Shown here piece after piece: positions 54,087-61,962 of a stretch of 64,000 nt of DNA. The stretch is from an uncultured SAR86 cluster bacterium (lineage in GTDB: Bacteria > Pseudomonadota > Gammaproteobacteria > Magnimaribacterales > D2472). The position numbers and the translations under genes are program-made. Within the stretch, counting starts at the first letter, position 1; each line of letters begins with the position of its first letter. The notes under the pieces are model-generated. The model worked only from the letters and a program-made list of their open reading frames with translations, was not told the DNA's origin and searched no databases. Where the stretch lies: contig CACJCN010000004.1 in assembly GCA_902591925.1 (NCBI GenBank), forward strand, positions 103,991 through 167,990, given 5' to 3'.

Positions 54087-55100
54087 ATGACAAGATTTCT
54101 TTTATCATTAGCAGAATCAGGCTTTATTCCTGATGCCTTAATAAAAATAGCTGCAAGATTCATCTCTAATAGGCGCCTAAATGATCAGAGCGTTGCTGAT
54201 AATAAAGACTTGATTATCACTGAACTTTCCAAAGGAGCTGTTGCTGAAAAAACTCATGATGCAAATGAGCAACATTATGAAGTTCCTCCTGAATTTTTTA
54301 ATTATGTTTTAGGAAAAAATCATAAGTACTCTTGTGCACTATTTGATAATGCAGATTCTCTTGATGATGCAGAGGAGTCAATGCTTAAGCTTTATATAGA
54401 TAGAGCCGATATTAAGAACGGTCATGAAGTTCTTGATCTAGGGTGTGGATGGGGTAGTTTTTCTTTATATGTTGCTGAAAGATTCCCAAACTTAAATATT
54501 ACATCAGTTAGTAATTCCAATGATCAAATTACTTATATTCAAAGTGAAGCACATAAAAGAGGGCTATCAAATATCAATGCTCTTAAAATGGATGTAAATA
54601 ACCTTCAATTAGATCAAAAATTTGATCGAATTGTTTCAATTGAAATGTTTGAACATCTCAGAAACTATAAGCTAATTTTTAATTCTATTTATCATTTACT
54701 TAAATCTGATGGAAGGTTATTCATTCATATCTTCTGTCATAAAAAACTAACATATCTATATGAAGTTAAAAATAATCTTGATTGGATGACAAAATATTTT
54801 TTTCAAGGTGGAATCATGCCTAGTAAAGATATTTTTGAGTATTTTGAGGGAGAATTAGAAATAATCAATCAATGGAATATTAATGGAAATCACTATTCAA
54901 AAACTTGTAGTGCTTGGCTAAACAATCATTATAAAAATAAGAAAAAAATCTTAGATATATTCAAGAAACATTATGATGAGCCAAAAATTTGGTTTAACAG
55001 GTGGAGAATCTTTTTCTTATCCTGTGAGGCTTTTTTTGCATTAAACAAAGGCAAAGAATACTTTGTTTCTCACTACCTATTTAAAAGACGTGATCGATAG
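54087..55100 (+). CDS. CFA/coclaurine-N-methyltransferase-like methyltransferase
   Basis: A 337-residue SAM-dependent methyltransferase of the cyclopropane-fatty-acid-synthase superfamily. The match is closest to the coclaurine N-methyltransferase-like branch: ANEQHYEVPPEFF, KYSCALF, LDLGCGWGSFSLYVAE, SVSNSNDQ, SIEMFEHLRNY, HIFCHKK, DWMTKYFFQGGIMPS and the C-terminal RWRIFFLSCEAFFALNKG and VSHYLFKRR. Plant members methylate amines; bacterial relatives are uncharacterised, so lipid or amine methylation is undetermined. It lies 136 bp after the MBL-fold gene and ends 80 bp before tRNA-Ala. Confidence 0.88.
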   Translation: MTRFLLSLAESGFIPDALIKIAARFISNRRLNDQSVADNKDLIITELSKGAVAEKTHDANEQHYEVPPEFFNYVLGKNHKYSCALFDNADSLDDAEESMLKLYIDRADIKNGHEVLDLGCGWGSFSLYVAERFPNLNITSVSNSNDQITYIQSEAHKRGLSNINALKMDVNNLQLDQKFDRIVSIEMFEHLRNYKLIFNSIYHLLKSDGRLFIHIFCHKKLTYLYEVKNNLDWMTKYFFQGGIMPSKDIFEYFEGELEIINQWNINGNHYSKTCSAWLNNHYKNKKKILDIFKKHYDEPKIWFNRWRIFFLSCEAFFALNKGKEYFVSHYLFKRRDR

Positions 55101-55180
55101 TCAATGTCATATAAGCTGATTCTGACAAATTAAGTTCCTCTGCATCTTCTGAATTCATCATGTACAATATCGTGTCGATT

Positions 55181-55259
<79 letters not shown>

Positions 55260-55284
55260 AATAATTAAAAACATTATATATTCG

Positions 55285-55304
55285 TGGTGACCATATGGTG
55301 ACCA
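55285..55304 (+). repeat. Paired TGGTGACCA repeats at the left end
   Basis: TGGTGACCA-TA-TGGTGACCA, an 11-bp period direct repeat 25 bp inside the left end. A matching pair lies near the right end in the same orientation; likely arm-type binding sites for a tyrosine integrase. Confidence 0.6.
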
Positions 55305-55316
55305 AAGTTATAATCT

Positions 55317-58300
55317 TTAGTCATAGTAAAAAACGCTTCCTACAATTTTTGATGGTTTTAACTTAAATCCAAGTTTTTCAATTCGCTTTATAATTTTCTT
55401 ATCAAGCTTCCCATCTCTATATTTTTTTCTAAGTGATGTTAAAAACCTTCCTACCGTAAAACCTCTATGAGTTACATTTTGTTTAGGGTTAGACTCTTTT
55501 GTTTCTTTATAAAATAACTCGAGTCTTTGTAGATTATATTCAAGTCTCTCTTCATTAGGACTCCAACTCCAATACTTAATTTTTTCTAAAAGAATTATTC
55601 TATTTTTTTCTAGAGTTTTTTCTTTATATCTTCTTTTTTGAATTTGAACCCATCTAACTAATCTTTTATTTGAGTCAGGTGCTTTGCCTTTATTTTTTTC
55701 TATAATTGTTTTGAATTCTTTATAGTTTTGCATCCATCTATCTTCATTTGAATCCTCAAATGGAAAGTTTATTTTTTTTAGCTTTAGATGTTCTTCATCA
55801 GACATAGCTTTGACACCTCTTTTTGTAGCTAGACCCAACATAAGCTTGTATCTTAGTTTCTGATTTTGAACCCATGCATCTAGATTAGCTCTTCTATATA
55901 CAGTTCCTTTTTTTGGAACCATAATTTTATGTATAGATATATATTTGCAGTATATTTCAAAATTTTTATTCCACATAAATGCATCTCTTCCTTTCCAATG
56001 CCATTTATTCATGCTGATAAGTTGCTGAATTGAGTCCTCTTTCCATTTTGGTAAAGTATTTCTTTTATATGACAATAATATGCTTCTGAGTTTCCCTCCT
56101 AATTTGTAACCATCATCTGTAATAAATTTATTTGGTGGAATAGGATCAAATTTACCTCTGGCATATTTTTTGTACTCTATGATGAATTTTCTTAGGTCCT
56201 CTTCTTCAGTTGGATTTCCAAGAAAGTCTGGCCAACTTGTCCATTCCTTCTTATAACCCCTGTAAGGGTCTGCAGGAATATCTATAGGTTTTTTTTCAGT
56301 CTTTGAAAATTCAACCCATTCTTTTTGACCTTGAAAATTTTGTCTTCTTGCCCATTCTCTTGCTTGCTCCCATGGCCTTCTCCCTAATTGAGCAACTCTA
56401 TCCCATGCTTTGAAATGGACTGTTTTAATAAAGTGTTCTAAATCAAACTCCTCAGGAAGATATTCACTATTAATTTCAACAAAGTTCTTCGGTGGTTTTT
56501 TACCTTGCCTTACAAGTTTAAAGTACTCAACAATTCTTCCATCATGTTCAGACATTGCTCGAAGCACCATTAATATTTGTTGGTACGCTTCATTAATGTT
56601 TTCTGGCTTATCTTTGTCTACAACAACAGGAACTATGATGTAGCTTTTCCCTTTGTTCTTATCGCCTTTTCTTAATGCTCTTCCAATTGCCTGAGTAATA
56701 TCGACTCTAGATTGCTTGGGATCGACAAACATAATGGCATCTATTGATGGAACATTGACGCCCTCAGACAAACATTGAGCATTAGTTACTAAGCTCGGAG
56801 TATTATTAGCAAATTCTTCTAAGATATTTTGTCTTTCAGTTCCTGATTGTTTTCCATCAACATAATATGTATTAAGCTCATTATCAAATTGCTTTGCACC
56901 TTTTCTAAAAGCATTAGCTCTATTTCTTCTGCCATGAAAAGAAACTATGTTTTTAATTTTATTTTCTTTTCTGATTTTTTTTAATGTTATGGCTGATGAA
57001 AGAAGTTTGAGCTCAACCTCCTCTGGTAATTTAACCCTGTCTACTACAAAAGGATTATCTTTCAGAAGTTTTATATATCTTTCACTATCAACAATTTGAG
57101 TAACTATTTGATAATCATTTAATAATTTCAATCCACCAATTCCTTCAATGGCATCCTTAACAGTTATTTCATCTATAAGTTTTCCATATATTTCCTCTTT
57201 ATCCATTGATGCAATATCATCATTAGACCCAACAAACCTCTTAGGTGTAGCAGTCATAAATAACCTTTTTCTTACAGGAATATTTTTATCAAATAGTAAG
57301 TATGAAGAAAGCTTATTCTTTGAAGTTACAGTATTGTGAGCCTCATCGAAGAACGCAAAATCTATTTTTCTATTCAATGCTTTAATGTTTCTGGCTAATA
57401 TCTTTCCAGATTGATAGGTAGAAAAAATAACTTTGTTCTTTCTTTTGGATTTTATAAATATATCTAAATCTTCTTTTTTATTCGATACCTTTATCCCAAG
57501 TTCTTGTAACCATAACTTAGGTTCACACTCCCCAATCTTTTCATTCGATTTATCTGAGCAAACAACAAAAGGGGAGATGGGTGAATCATCAGCAAGACTT
57601 TCTTTAGTCCACTCAAGCAATGTTTGATTTATAAGCTGTAAGCTTGGAACTGCAAATAAAGTTAGTCTTGGTTTAAGTTCTCTGTAAGTGAAGTAGGAGG
57701 TGAGAGTCTTGCCAGTGCCGCAAGCATGGACAATGTGACCTCTATTTTCTTTTTTGAAGTGTTCTAAAATATTACCTCTCGCTCTTTGTTGGTGCTTGAA
57801 TGGGTTCTTAGATTTATATTCTGGAATAGACCCATCAATAACACTCCTTATATTATTAAAATCTTCTTTAGTAAGCTCTTGAAAGTCTCCACCTAAAACA
57901 GCCCTGAATTGAATATTAGGATGCCTTTTTCTTAGGTCTTCATTCTTAGTTAATCCTTTTGCATTTGAACACATTAAAATTGTATCCACGTATGGTTTTG
58001 CATTTCTTCCCTTAGCTACTTCTAAAGGGGAATTAATATGTTTTTTTGTTAAATTCTTATCTTTGTTATCAAGATATTTGCATTGAATAATATCTATCTT
58101 GCCATCGTATCTTTCGGCAATAGCATCGGCACCTTCCTCTTTATTCTGCGTAAATCCAAGGATTTTTTTAATTGAACTTTCTTTTAAAAACTCTGACGAA
58201 TGTAAAACCCTTTTATAGGTAGTTCTATATATTGGCTCAACTTGCAAATAGAAAACACAAAACCATTCAAATGCTGTTCCTCTATCATTGGGTTTAAGCT

Positions 58301-58364
58301 TAGATAATTTATTTTCTAAATCTCTCCAAGATTTAGATTTATAAATTAGTTGTTGAGGTGTCAT
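55317..58364 (-). CDS. PD-(D/E)xK nuclease-helicase with HA repeats (restriction-like)
   Basis: Large predicted DNA nuclease/translocase, 1015 residues. Domains: Mrr_cat_2-like endonuclease fold (1-180) with D80 in EGADAIAE and Q94/K96 in IDIIQCKY; RecA-like helicase core with Walker A ACGTGKT (214-220), DEAH (340-343), TAT (371-373) and motif VI QAIGRALRKG (558-567); a segment at 663-716 resembling the integrase/helicase repeat (RPWEQAREWA, PIDIPADPY, WTSWPDFLG); then about four helicase-associated repeats (718-1000) with WVQNQKLRYK, WVQIQKRRYK and FLTSLRKKYRDGKL. No methyltransferase is present, so it resembles a stand-alone type-ISP/type-IV-like restriction enzyme; antiphage defence is inference. 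TAGAAT lies six bases before the ATG. Confidence 0.85.
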   Translation of the reverse strand: MTPQQLIYKSKSWRDLENKLSKLKPNDRGTAFEWFCVFYLQVEPIYRTTYKRVLHSSEFLKESSIKKILGFTQNKEEGADAIAERYDGKIDIIQCKYLDNKDKNLTKKHINSPLEVAKGRNAKPYVDTILMCSNAKGLTKNEDLRKRHPNIQFRAVLGGDFQELTKEDFNNIRSVIDGSIPEYKSKNPFKHQQRARGNILEHFKKENRGHIVHACGTGKTLTSYFTYRELKPRLTLFAVPSLQLINQTLLEWTKESLADDSPISPFVVCSDKSNEKIGECEPKLWLQELGIKVSNKKEDLDIFIKSKRKNKVIFSTYQSGKILARNIKALNRKIDFAFFDEAHNTVTSKNKLSSYLLFDKNIPVRKRLFMTATPKRFVGSNDDIASMDKEEIYGKLIDEITVKDAIEGIGGLKLLNDYQIVTQIVDSERYIKLLKDNPFVVDRVKLPEEVELKLLSSAITLKKIRKENKIKNIVSFHGRRNRANAFRKGAKQFDNELNTYYVDGKQSGTERQNILEEFANNTPSLVTNAQCLSEGVNVPSIDAIMFVDPKQSRVDITQAIGRALRKGDKNKGKSYIIVPVVVDKDKPENINEAYQQILMVLRAMSEHDGRIVEYFKLVRQGKKPPKNFVEINSEYLPEEFDLEHFIKTVHFKAWDRVAQLGRRPWEQAREWARRQNFQGQKEWVEFSKTEKKPIDIPADPYRGYKKEWTSWPDFLGNPTEEEDLRKFIIEYKKYARGKFDPIPPNKFITDDGYKLGGKLRSILLSYKRNTLPKWKEDSIQQLISMNKWHWKGRDAFMWNKNFEIYCKYISIHKIMVPKKGTVYRRANLDAWVQNQKLRYKLMLGLATKRGVKAMSDEEHLKLKKINFPFEDSNEDRWMQNYKEFKTIIEKNKGKAPDSNKRLVRWVQIQKRRYKEKTLEKNRIILLEKIKYWSWSPNEERLEYNLQRLELFYKETKESNPKQNVTHRGFTVGRFLTSLRKKYRDGKLDKKIIKRIEKLGFKLKPSKIVGSVFYYD

Positions 58365-58370
58365 CTATAT

Positions 58371-58376
58371 ATTCTA
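58371..58376 (-). promoter_or_regulatory. -10 hexamer TAGAAT six bases before the island gene
   Basis: The minus strand reads TAGAAT-ATATAG-ATG, the same register as host genes with leaderless-type starts. A second TATAAT (58385-58390) lies a little farther upstream and would give a leader of about 14 bases. Confidence 0.4.
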
Positions 58377-58443
58377 TGCTTAATATTATAAGAAATCAGT
58401 TACTTACCTCCATGAACTTGCTATGGCATTATTCGTCAACTTA

Positions 58444-58463
58444 TTGTGACCATTTGGTGACCA
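58444..58463 (+). repeat. Paired TGGTGACCA repeats at the right end
   Basis: TTGTGACCA-TT-TGGTGACCA followed by AAA, same 11-bp period and orientation as the left pair, 107 bp inside the right repeat. One mismatch in the first copy. Confidence 0.6.
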
Positions 58464-58570
58464 AAATCTTTAATGGTCAATAAGACTCATAATTGTTTAT
58501 AATTTAAAAGTGGCTTTGGCTAGGTTTTGCACTCATTTTAAGTATTTTTACATGTAAAGAGAGCAGGCTT

Positions 58571-58618
58571 ATGGCATTCAAGAGGTCCGCGGTTCGATCC
58601 CGCGTAGCTCCACCATTT
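58571..58618 (+). repeat. Right attachment repeat (attR), tRNA-Ala 3' fragment
   Basis: Perfect 48-bp copy of the tRNA-Ala 3' half. The 5' half of the tRNA is absent, so it is not a functional tRNA gene; it is the element-derived or displaced attachment half. Confidence 0.92.
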
Positions 58619-58631
58619 TTTATTATATTTC

Positions 58632-58907
58632 TTATACTTCAATAATAATTCCTGAGGTTGAATTAGCATCCTCTTTTATTCCTCTGATTGATTTGAACAA
58701 AGTACACTTATCTTTTTTTGAATCAAATGTGAATGCTTTGATACTTGTTCTTTTTTCAGCATAAGTTTTGCATTTTTCAAATGAAGCATATTTACCAGAG
58801 GTCTTAACAGATGCTATTTTTCCTTCAACCATCATACCGGCCTTCATCTCGTATTCAGCGAAAGCTATAAAAGGAAGAAAGAAAGTTATTGATAATATTT
58901 TTTTCAT
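58632..58907 (-). CDS. Small exported PAN/Apple-like protein
   Basis: A 91-residue secreted protein. The ATG at 58907 has an AAGGAG ribosome site ten bases upstream and opens a signal peptide ending in AFAEYEM; an upstream in-frame start is not supported. The mature part has FEKCKTYAEK, KAFTFDSKKDKCTLF and a terminal TSGI, a pattern like a small PAN_4/Apple domain that binds proteins or glycans. Function unknown. It lies 14 bp outside the island right repeat, so it belongs to the host backbone. Confidence 0.75.
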   Translation of the reverse strand: MKKILSITFFLPFIAFAEYEMKAGMMVEGKIASVKTSGKYASFEKCKTYAEKRTSIKAFTFDSKKDKCTLFKSIRGIKEDANSTSGIIIEV

Positions 58908-58985
58908 TTTAATACTCCTTTTTTGTTGTTGATTACATAAATTAGCATGCAATTTCAATGCCAATGTACTTGTGAAAAAATATGA

Positions 58986-60434
58986 TTAATCTTTTGAATT
59001 ATGAAATTTAAGGTTTGTGTCATCTATAGATATATATCTTATAGAAAAAATATCCTTAATATAATTTTGATAGTTTTTCCATGGAGATTTGTTTCCTTGT
59101 TTGGGCATCATATGCAAACCTCTCTTGATATATCCAGATGTAAAGTCTATAAGCTTATCATCTCCATAAGCATCAAGATCATCTATTGGGGTACAGCAAG
59201 AAACATTTTTTTTATCCATTAAGTTAATCAGTCTGCAAACATATTCACATGTTAGATCAGCCCTTAAAGTCCACGACGCATTTACATAACCAAAAGATAA
59301 AGCTAGATTAGGTACGCCGCTCATCATCATACCTTTATAAGTTAAGTGATCGTGAGCATTTATAACTTGATCATCAATCATCACTTTAATATCGTTAAGA
59401 GTATTTAATTCAATTCCTGTAGCTGTGATAATAATTTCAGCTTTTATTTTTTCTCCAGAATCTAACATTACTCCATCTGATTGAAATTCTTTAATAGTAT
59501 CTGTTGCAACAGAAACTTTTTTTTCTTTAATAGCTAAAAATAAGTCACTATCTGGAACAAGGCACATTCTTTGGTCCCAAGGTTTGTAGGATGGAGTGAA
59601 ATGTTTTTCAATATCATAATCATCACCCAATTCATCTTTTAATAGGTTAATAATTCGATCTTTAATTCGATTTGGAAACTTTCTTGCGAGATAAAATGTA
59701 TAACTTTGCCATAGAATATTTTTCCATCTAATTAAAAAATATGTAAACTTTTGGGGTAAAAACTTACTTAAAAACTTATTTATTGAATCAACACGCGGCC
59801 TCGAAACAACATAACTTGGTGATCTCTGAATCATTACAACATGTTTAGCTTTTTTAGCAATTTCTGGAACTATTGTAATTGCAGTTGCACCGCTACCAAT
59901 AACAGCAACTTTTTTATTTTTATAGTCTAGATTTTCATCCCAAAACTGAGGATGAATAACTTTACCCCTAAACTTATCCTGATTTAAAAAGTGGGGCATA
60001 TGGGGCTTTGTATAACTGAAGTAACCACCACATAAAAAAAGAAAATTACATTTTACGTTAATCTCATTACCATTCGATAACACTTTAAGTTCCCAAGTTG
60101 CATCTTTTGAGTTCCAATTAGCCGAGATAACTTTGTGATTTAATAAAATATTATTATTTAAATTATTTTCATCAATTGTTTCATTTAGATAGCTAAGAAT
60201 TGAAGGTCCGTCTGCAATAGAGTTATCATGAATCCAGGGTTTAAATCTAAAGCCTAATGTATGCATATCTGAATCAGACCTTATTCCAGGATATTTAAAT
60301 AAATCCCATGTCCCACCTATATTACTTCTTCCCTCAAGAATGCAAAATGATTTTTTTGGACAACTTTTTTTTAAATTATAGCCAGCGGCGATTCCAGAAA
60401 TACCTGCTCCAATAATAACGATATCTTTATACAT
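58986..60434 (-). CDS. Flavin-dependent monooxygenase, Baeyer-Villiger (EthA)-like
   Basis: A 482-residue FAD/NADPH monooxygenase. FAD-binding GAGISGIAAG at residues 8-17, then EGRSNIGGTWDLFKYPGIRSDSDM; NADPH-binding GSGATAITIVP with QRSPSYVVSRPR. The Baeyer-Villiger fingerprint FxGxxxHxxxWP is present as FRGKVIHPQFWD with Asp in the last position. The closest remembered relative is the EthA type, which oxidises ketones or thioamides. Alone, divergent from the SGNH hydrolase by 53 bp. CATAAT lies nine bases before the ATG. Confidence 0.9.
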   Translation of the reverse strand: MYKDIVIIGAGISGIAAGYNLKKSCPKKSFCILEGRSNIGGTWDLFKYPGIRSDSDMHTLGFRFKPWIHDNSIADGPSILSYLNETIDENNLNNNILLNHKVISANWNSKDATWELKVLSNGNEINVKCNFLFLCGGYFSYTKPHMPHFLNQDKFRGKVIHPQFWDENLDYKNKKVAVIGSGATAITIVPEIAKKAKHVVMIQRSPSYVVSRPRVDSINKFLSKFLPQKFTYFLIRWKNILWQSYTFYLARKFPNRIKDRIINLLKDELGDDYDIEKHFTPSYKPWDQRMCLVPDSDLFLAIKEKKVSVATDTIKEFQSDGVMLDSGEKIKAEIIITATGIELNTLNDIKVMIDDQVINAHDHLTYKGMMMSGVPNLALSFGYVNASWTLRADLTCEYVCRLINLMDKKNVSCCTPIDDLDAYGDDKLIDFTSGYIKRGLHMMPKQGNKSPWKNYQNYIKDIFSIRYISIDDTNLKFHNSKD

Positions 60435-60475
60435 GTAAAAACAATTATGTATGTCCTAAATTAACAGTGATAGGT

Positions 60476-60481
60476 TAAAAT
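60476..60481 (+). promoter_or_regulatory. -10 hexamer TAAAAT six bases before the SGNH gene
   Basis: TAAAAT-CATTTT-ATG, five of six consensus positions, no Shine-Dalgarno sequence. Predicts a leaderless transcript. Confidence 0.4.
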
Positions 60482-60487
60482 CATTTT

Positions 60488-61267
60488 ATGAAATTCATTC
60501 TACTATCAATATTTTTATTTTCTAATATCTTATTTTCTATAGAGCCTACAATCAAAGGTTTAGAAAACAAAAAACCAGAAAGGTTATTATATATTGGAAA
60601 CAGTTATCTTTATTATAACGATAGTCTTCATAATCACGTAAGAAGAATGTTGGAAGAATTGTATTCTAGGGAAATTGATACTTCTAATTATAAGTTAGTA
60701 ACAATAAGTGGATCTAGATTACCAGATCATAATATTGATTACTCGTTAAATAATAAAAACTTAGGTGCAGATTATCCTTTTGAACTGGTAATCCTTCAAG
60801 GTGGAAGTGGAGAATCAGACTCTCTTAAAGAGAGAAAAATTTTTGCCTCTAAAGTTAAATCAATGGTAAAAAAAATTCATAATGCTGGAGCAGAGGCAGC
60901 CTTATACATGATACATGCATATGTTGAACCGCATGAAAAAACAAATCCTCAAATGATCATTGATATTAAAGATATGTATATTAATGCTGCTAATGAAAAT
61001 AAAATACTTGTAATGCCAGTAGGAATTGCTTTTGAAAATGCTTATAAGAAAAGACCTAATTTTAATTTACATAAAGAGTATGATGGTACGCATCCTAACC
61101 TATTTGGGACATATCTTGCATCTTGTATAGTTTTTTCGAGCATCACTCAAAAATCACCATTATTAATTGAATATGATTATTTTGGAAAAATTAATAGCGA
61201 AGATAAAAATTTCTTACAAAATATAGCTCATGAAACTATAGAGGATTTTTATGGAGTTGAGCTATAA
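60488..61267 (+). CDS. Exported SGNH/GDSL-like hydrolase
   Basis: A 259-residue protein with a signal peptide (MKFILLSIFLFSNILFS). SGNH-fold blocks are visible: LLYIGNSYLYYNDSL (block I, Ser in GNSY), SGSRLPDH, LVILQGGSGES (block III-like, Gly/Gln), and DGTHPNLFGTYLASCIVF (block V, Asp and His). Probably an esterase or acetylhydrolase acting in the periplasm; the substrate is unknown. Its end overlaps the alternative oxidase convergently by six bases. Confidence 0.85.
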   Translation: MKFILLSIFLFSNILFSIEPTIKGLENKKPERLLYIGNSYLYYNDSLHNHVRRMLEELYSREIDTSNYKLVTISGSRLPDHNIDYSLNNKNLGADYPFELVILQGGSGESDSLKERKIFASKVKSMVKKIHNAGAEAALYMIHAYVEPHEKTNPQMIIDIKDMYINAANENKILVMPVGIAFENAYKKRPNFNLHKEYDGTHPNLFGTYLASCIVFSSITQKSPLLIEYDYFGKINSEDKNFLQNIAHETIEDFYGVEL

Positions 61268-61864
61268 GTTGTCGGCGTAATTGTGATTTGTTTCACTATG
61301 ATGTTCTTCGTCTGCTCTTACGCATCTAATAAGATCTGAAAGCTTAGCATTTGTACCTAGATTATAGTACTGAATTGCAAGATCAGGTGCATCAATATTT
61401 GTTACTTTTCCAGATTCAACAAGCTCCAAATACTCTGTATAACTTTTTACAGCTTCATCTTCAAAGTAACCAATCATTCTGTGAGCTGTTCTTGTAAAAA
61501 AAACATACATAAACAAATAAAATAATCCAAATACTATTTGTGCAGATGTTACAAGTAGCCTTTCAAATATATTAGGTTTTGCAATCTCAATAAAAAACAT
61601 TAGGTGCATCCTCTCATTTTCAGCTTCAGCTAACATTTCTCTTATCTGTTCACCATAACCTGCCTTCATAGCTCTTAAGCTTTTAAAATGCATCCAAACT
61701 CCTGCAACCATTCCAGGAACACCAGCGACTGTTTCAAGCACAACTGCTCTATGGCCATATCGTTTTGCAAAAAAAGTATCGGCAGTAAACCTAAAAAATT
61801 TTGTCATTGAAAGGGCAAAAGCATCAGAAATATTTTCTTTATTAATTTTGTCCAGTATTTGCAT
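61262..61864 (-). CDS. aox: Alternative oxidase (ubiquinol oxidase, AOX)
   Basis: Di-iron membrane-associated quinol oxidase that reduces O2 to water without proton pumping. 200 residues, short N-terminus as in bacterial forms. All four iron-ligand boxes are present: LETVAGVPGM (E44), AENERMHLM (E84, H87), FEDEAVKSYT (E135/E137) and RADEEHH (E186, H189). Two hydrophobic helices around 45-60 and 105-125 attach it to the membrane. It could relieve electron pressure in the light or under nitric oxide or cyanide. Alone, with TATACA six bases before the start. AOX is uncommon in gammaproteobacteria. Confidence 0.95.
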   Translation of the reverse strand: MQILDKINKENISDAFALSMTKFFRFTADTFFAKRYGHRAVVLETVAGVPGMVAGVWMHFKSLRAMKAGYGEQIREMLAEAENERMHLMFFIEIAKPNIFERLLVTSAQIVFGLFYLFMYVFFTRTAHRMIGYFEDEAVKSYTEYLELVESGKVTNIDAPDLAIQYYNLGTNAKLSDLIRCVRADEEHHSETNHNYADNL

Positions 61865-61870
61865 ATTGTT

Positions 61871-61876
61871 TGTATA
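61871..61876 (-). promoter_or_regulatory. -10 hexamer TATACA six bases before the AOX gene
   Basis: The minus strand reads TATACA-AACAAT-ATG. No Shine-Dalgarno sequence. The preceding bases are almost pure A/T. Confidence 0.4.
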
Positions 61877-61962
61877 TATAAATATTAATTATATTACATT
61901 ATATATAAAAATTATAATATGTTCAAATTACGTTTCCTTTTTAAATAAGTTAATATCTAGTT

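Larger units (their letters stand above)
58365..58570. other. Noncoding right end of the island
   Basis: About 206 bp holding the nuclease-helicase promoter, the TGGTGACCA pair and a stray ATGGCATT (58423-58430) matching the first eight bases of the attachment repeat. No integrase remnant is recognisable in the frames I read. Confidence 0.5.

Noticed and set aside
58423..58430. ATGGCATT as an extra core site inside the island
   Set aside because: Eight bases match the repeat start, but this is too short to separate from chance in AT-rich DNA.
58571..58618. Possible second tRNA-Ala
   Set aside because: Only the 3' half from the anticodon loop is present; the acceptor 5' strand and D-arm are missing, so it is an attachment repeat.
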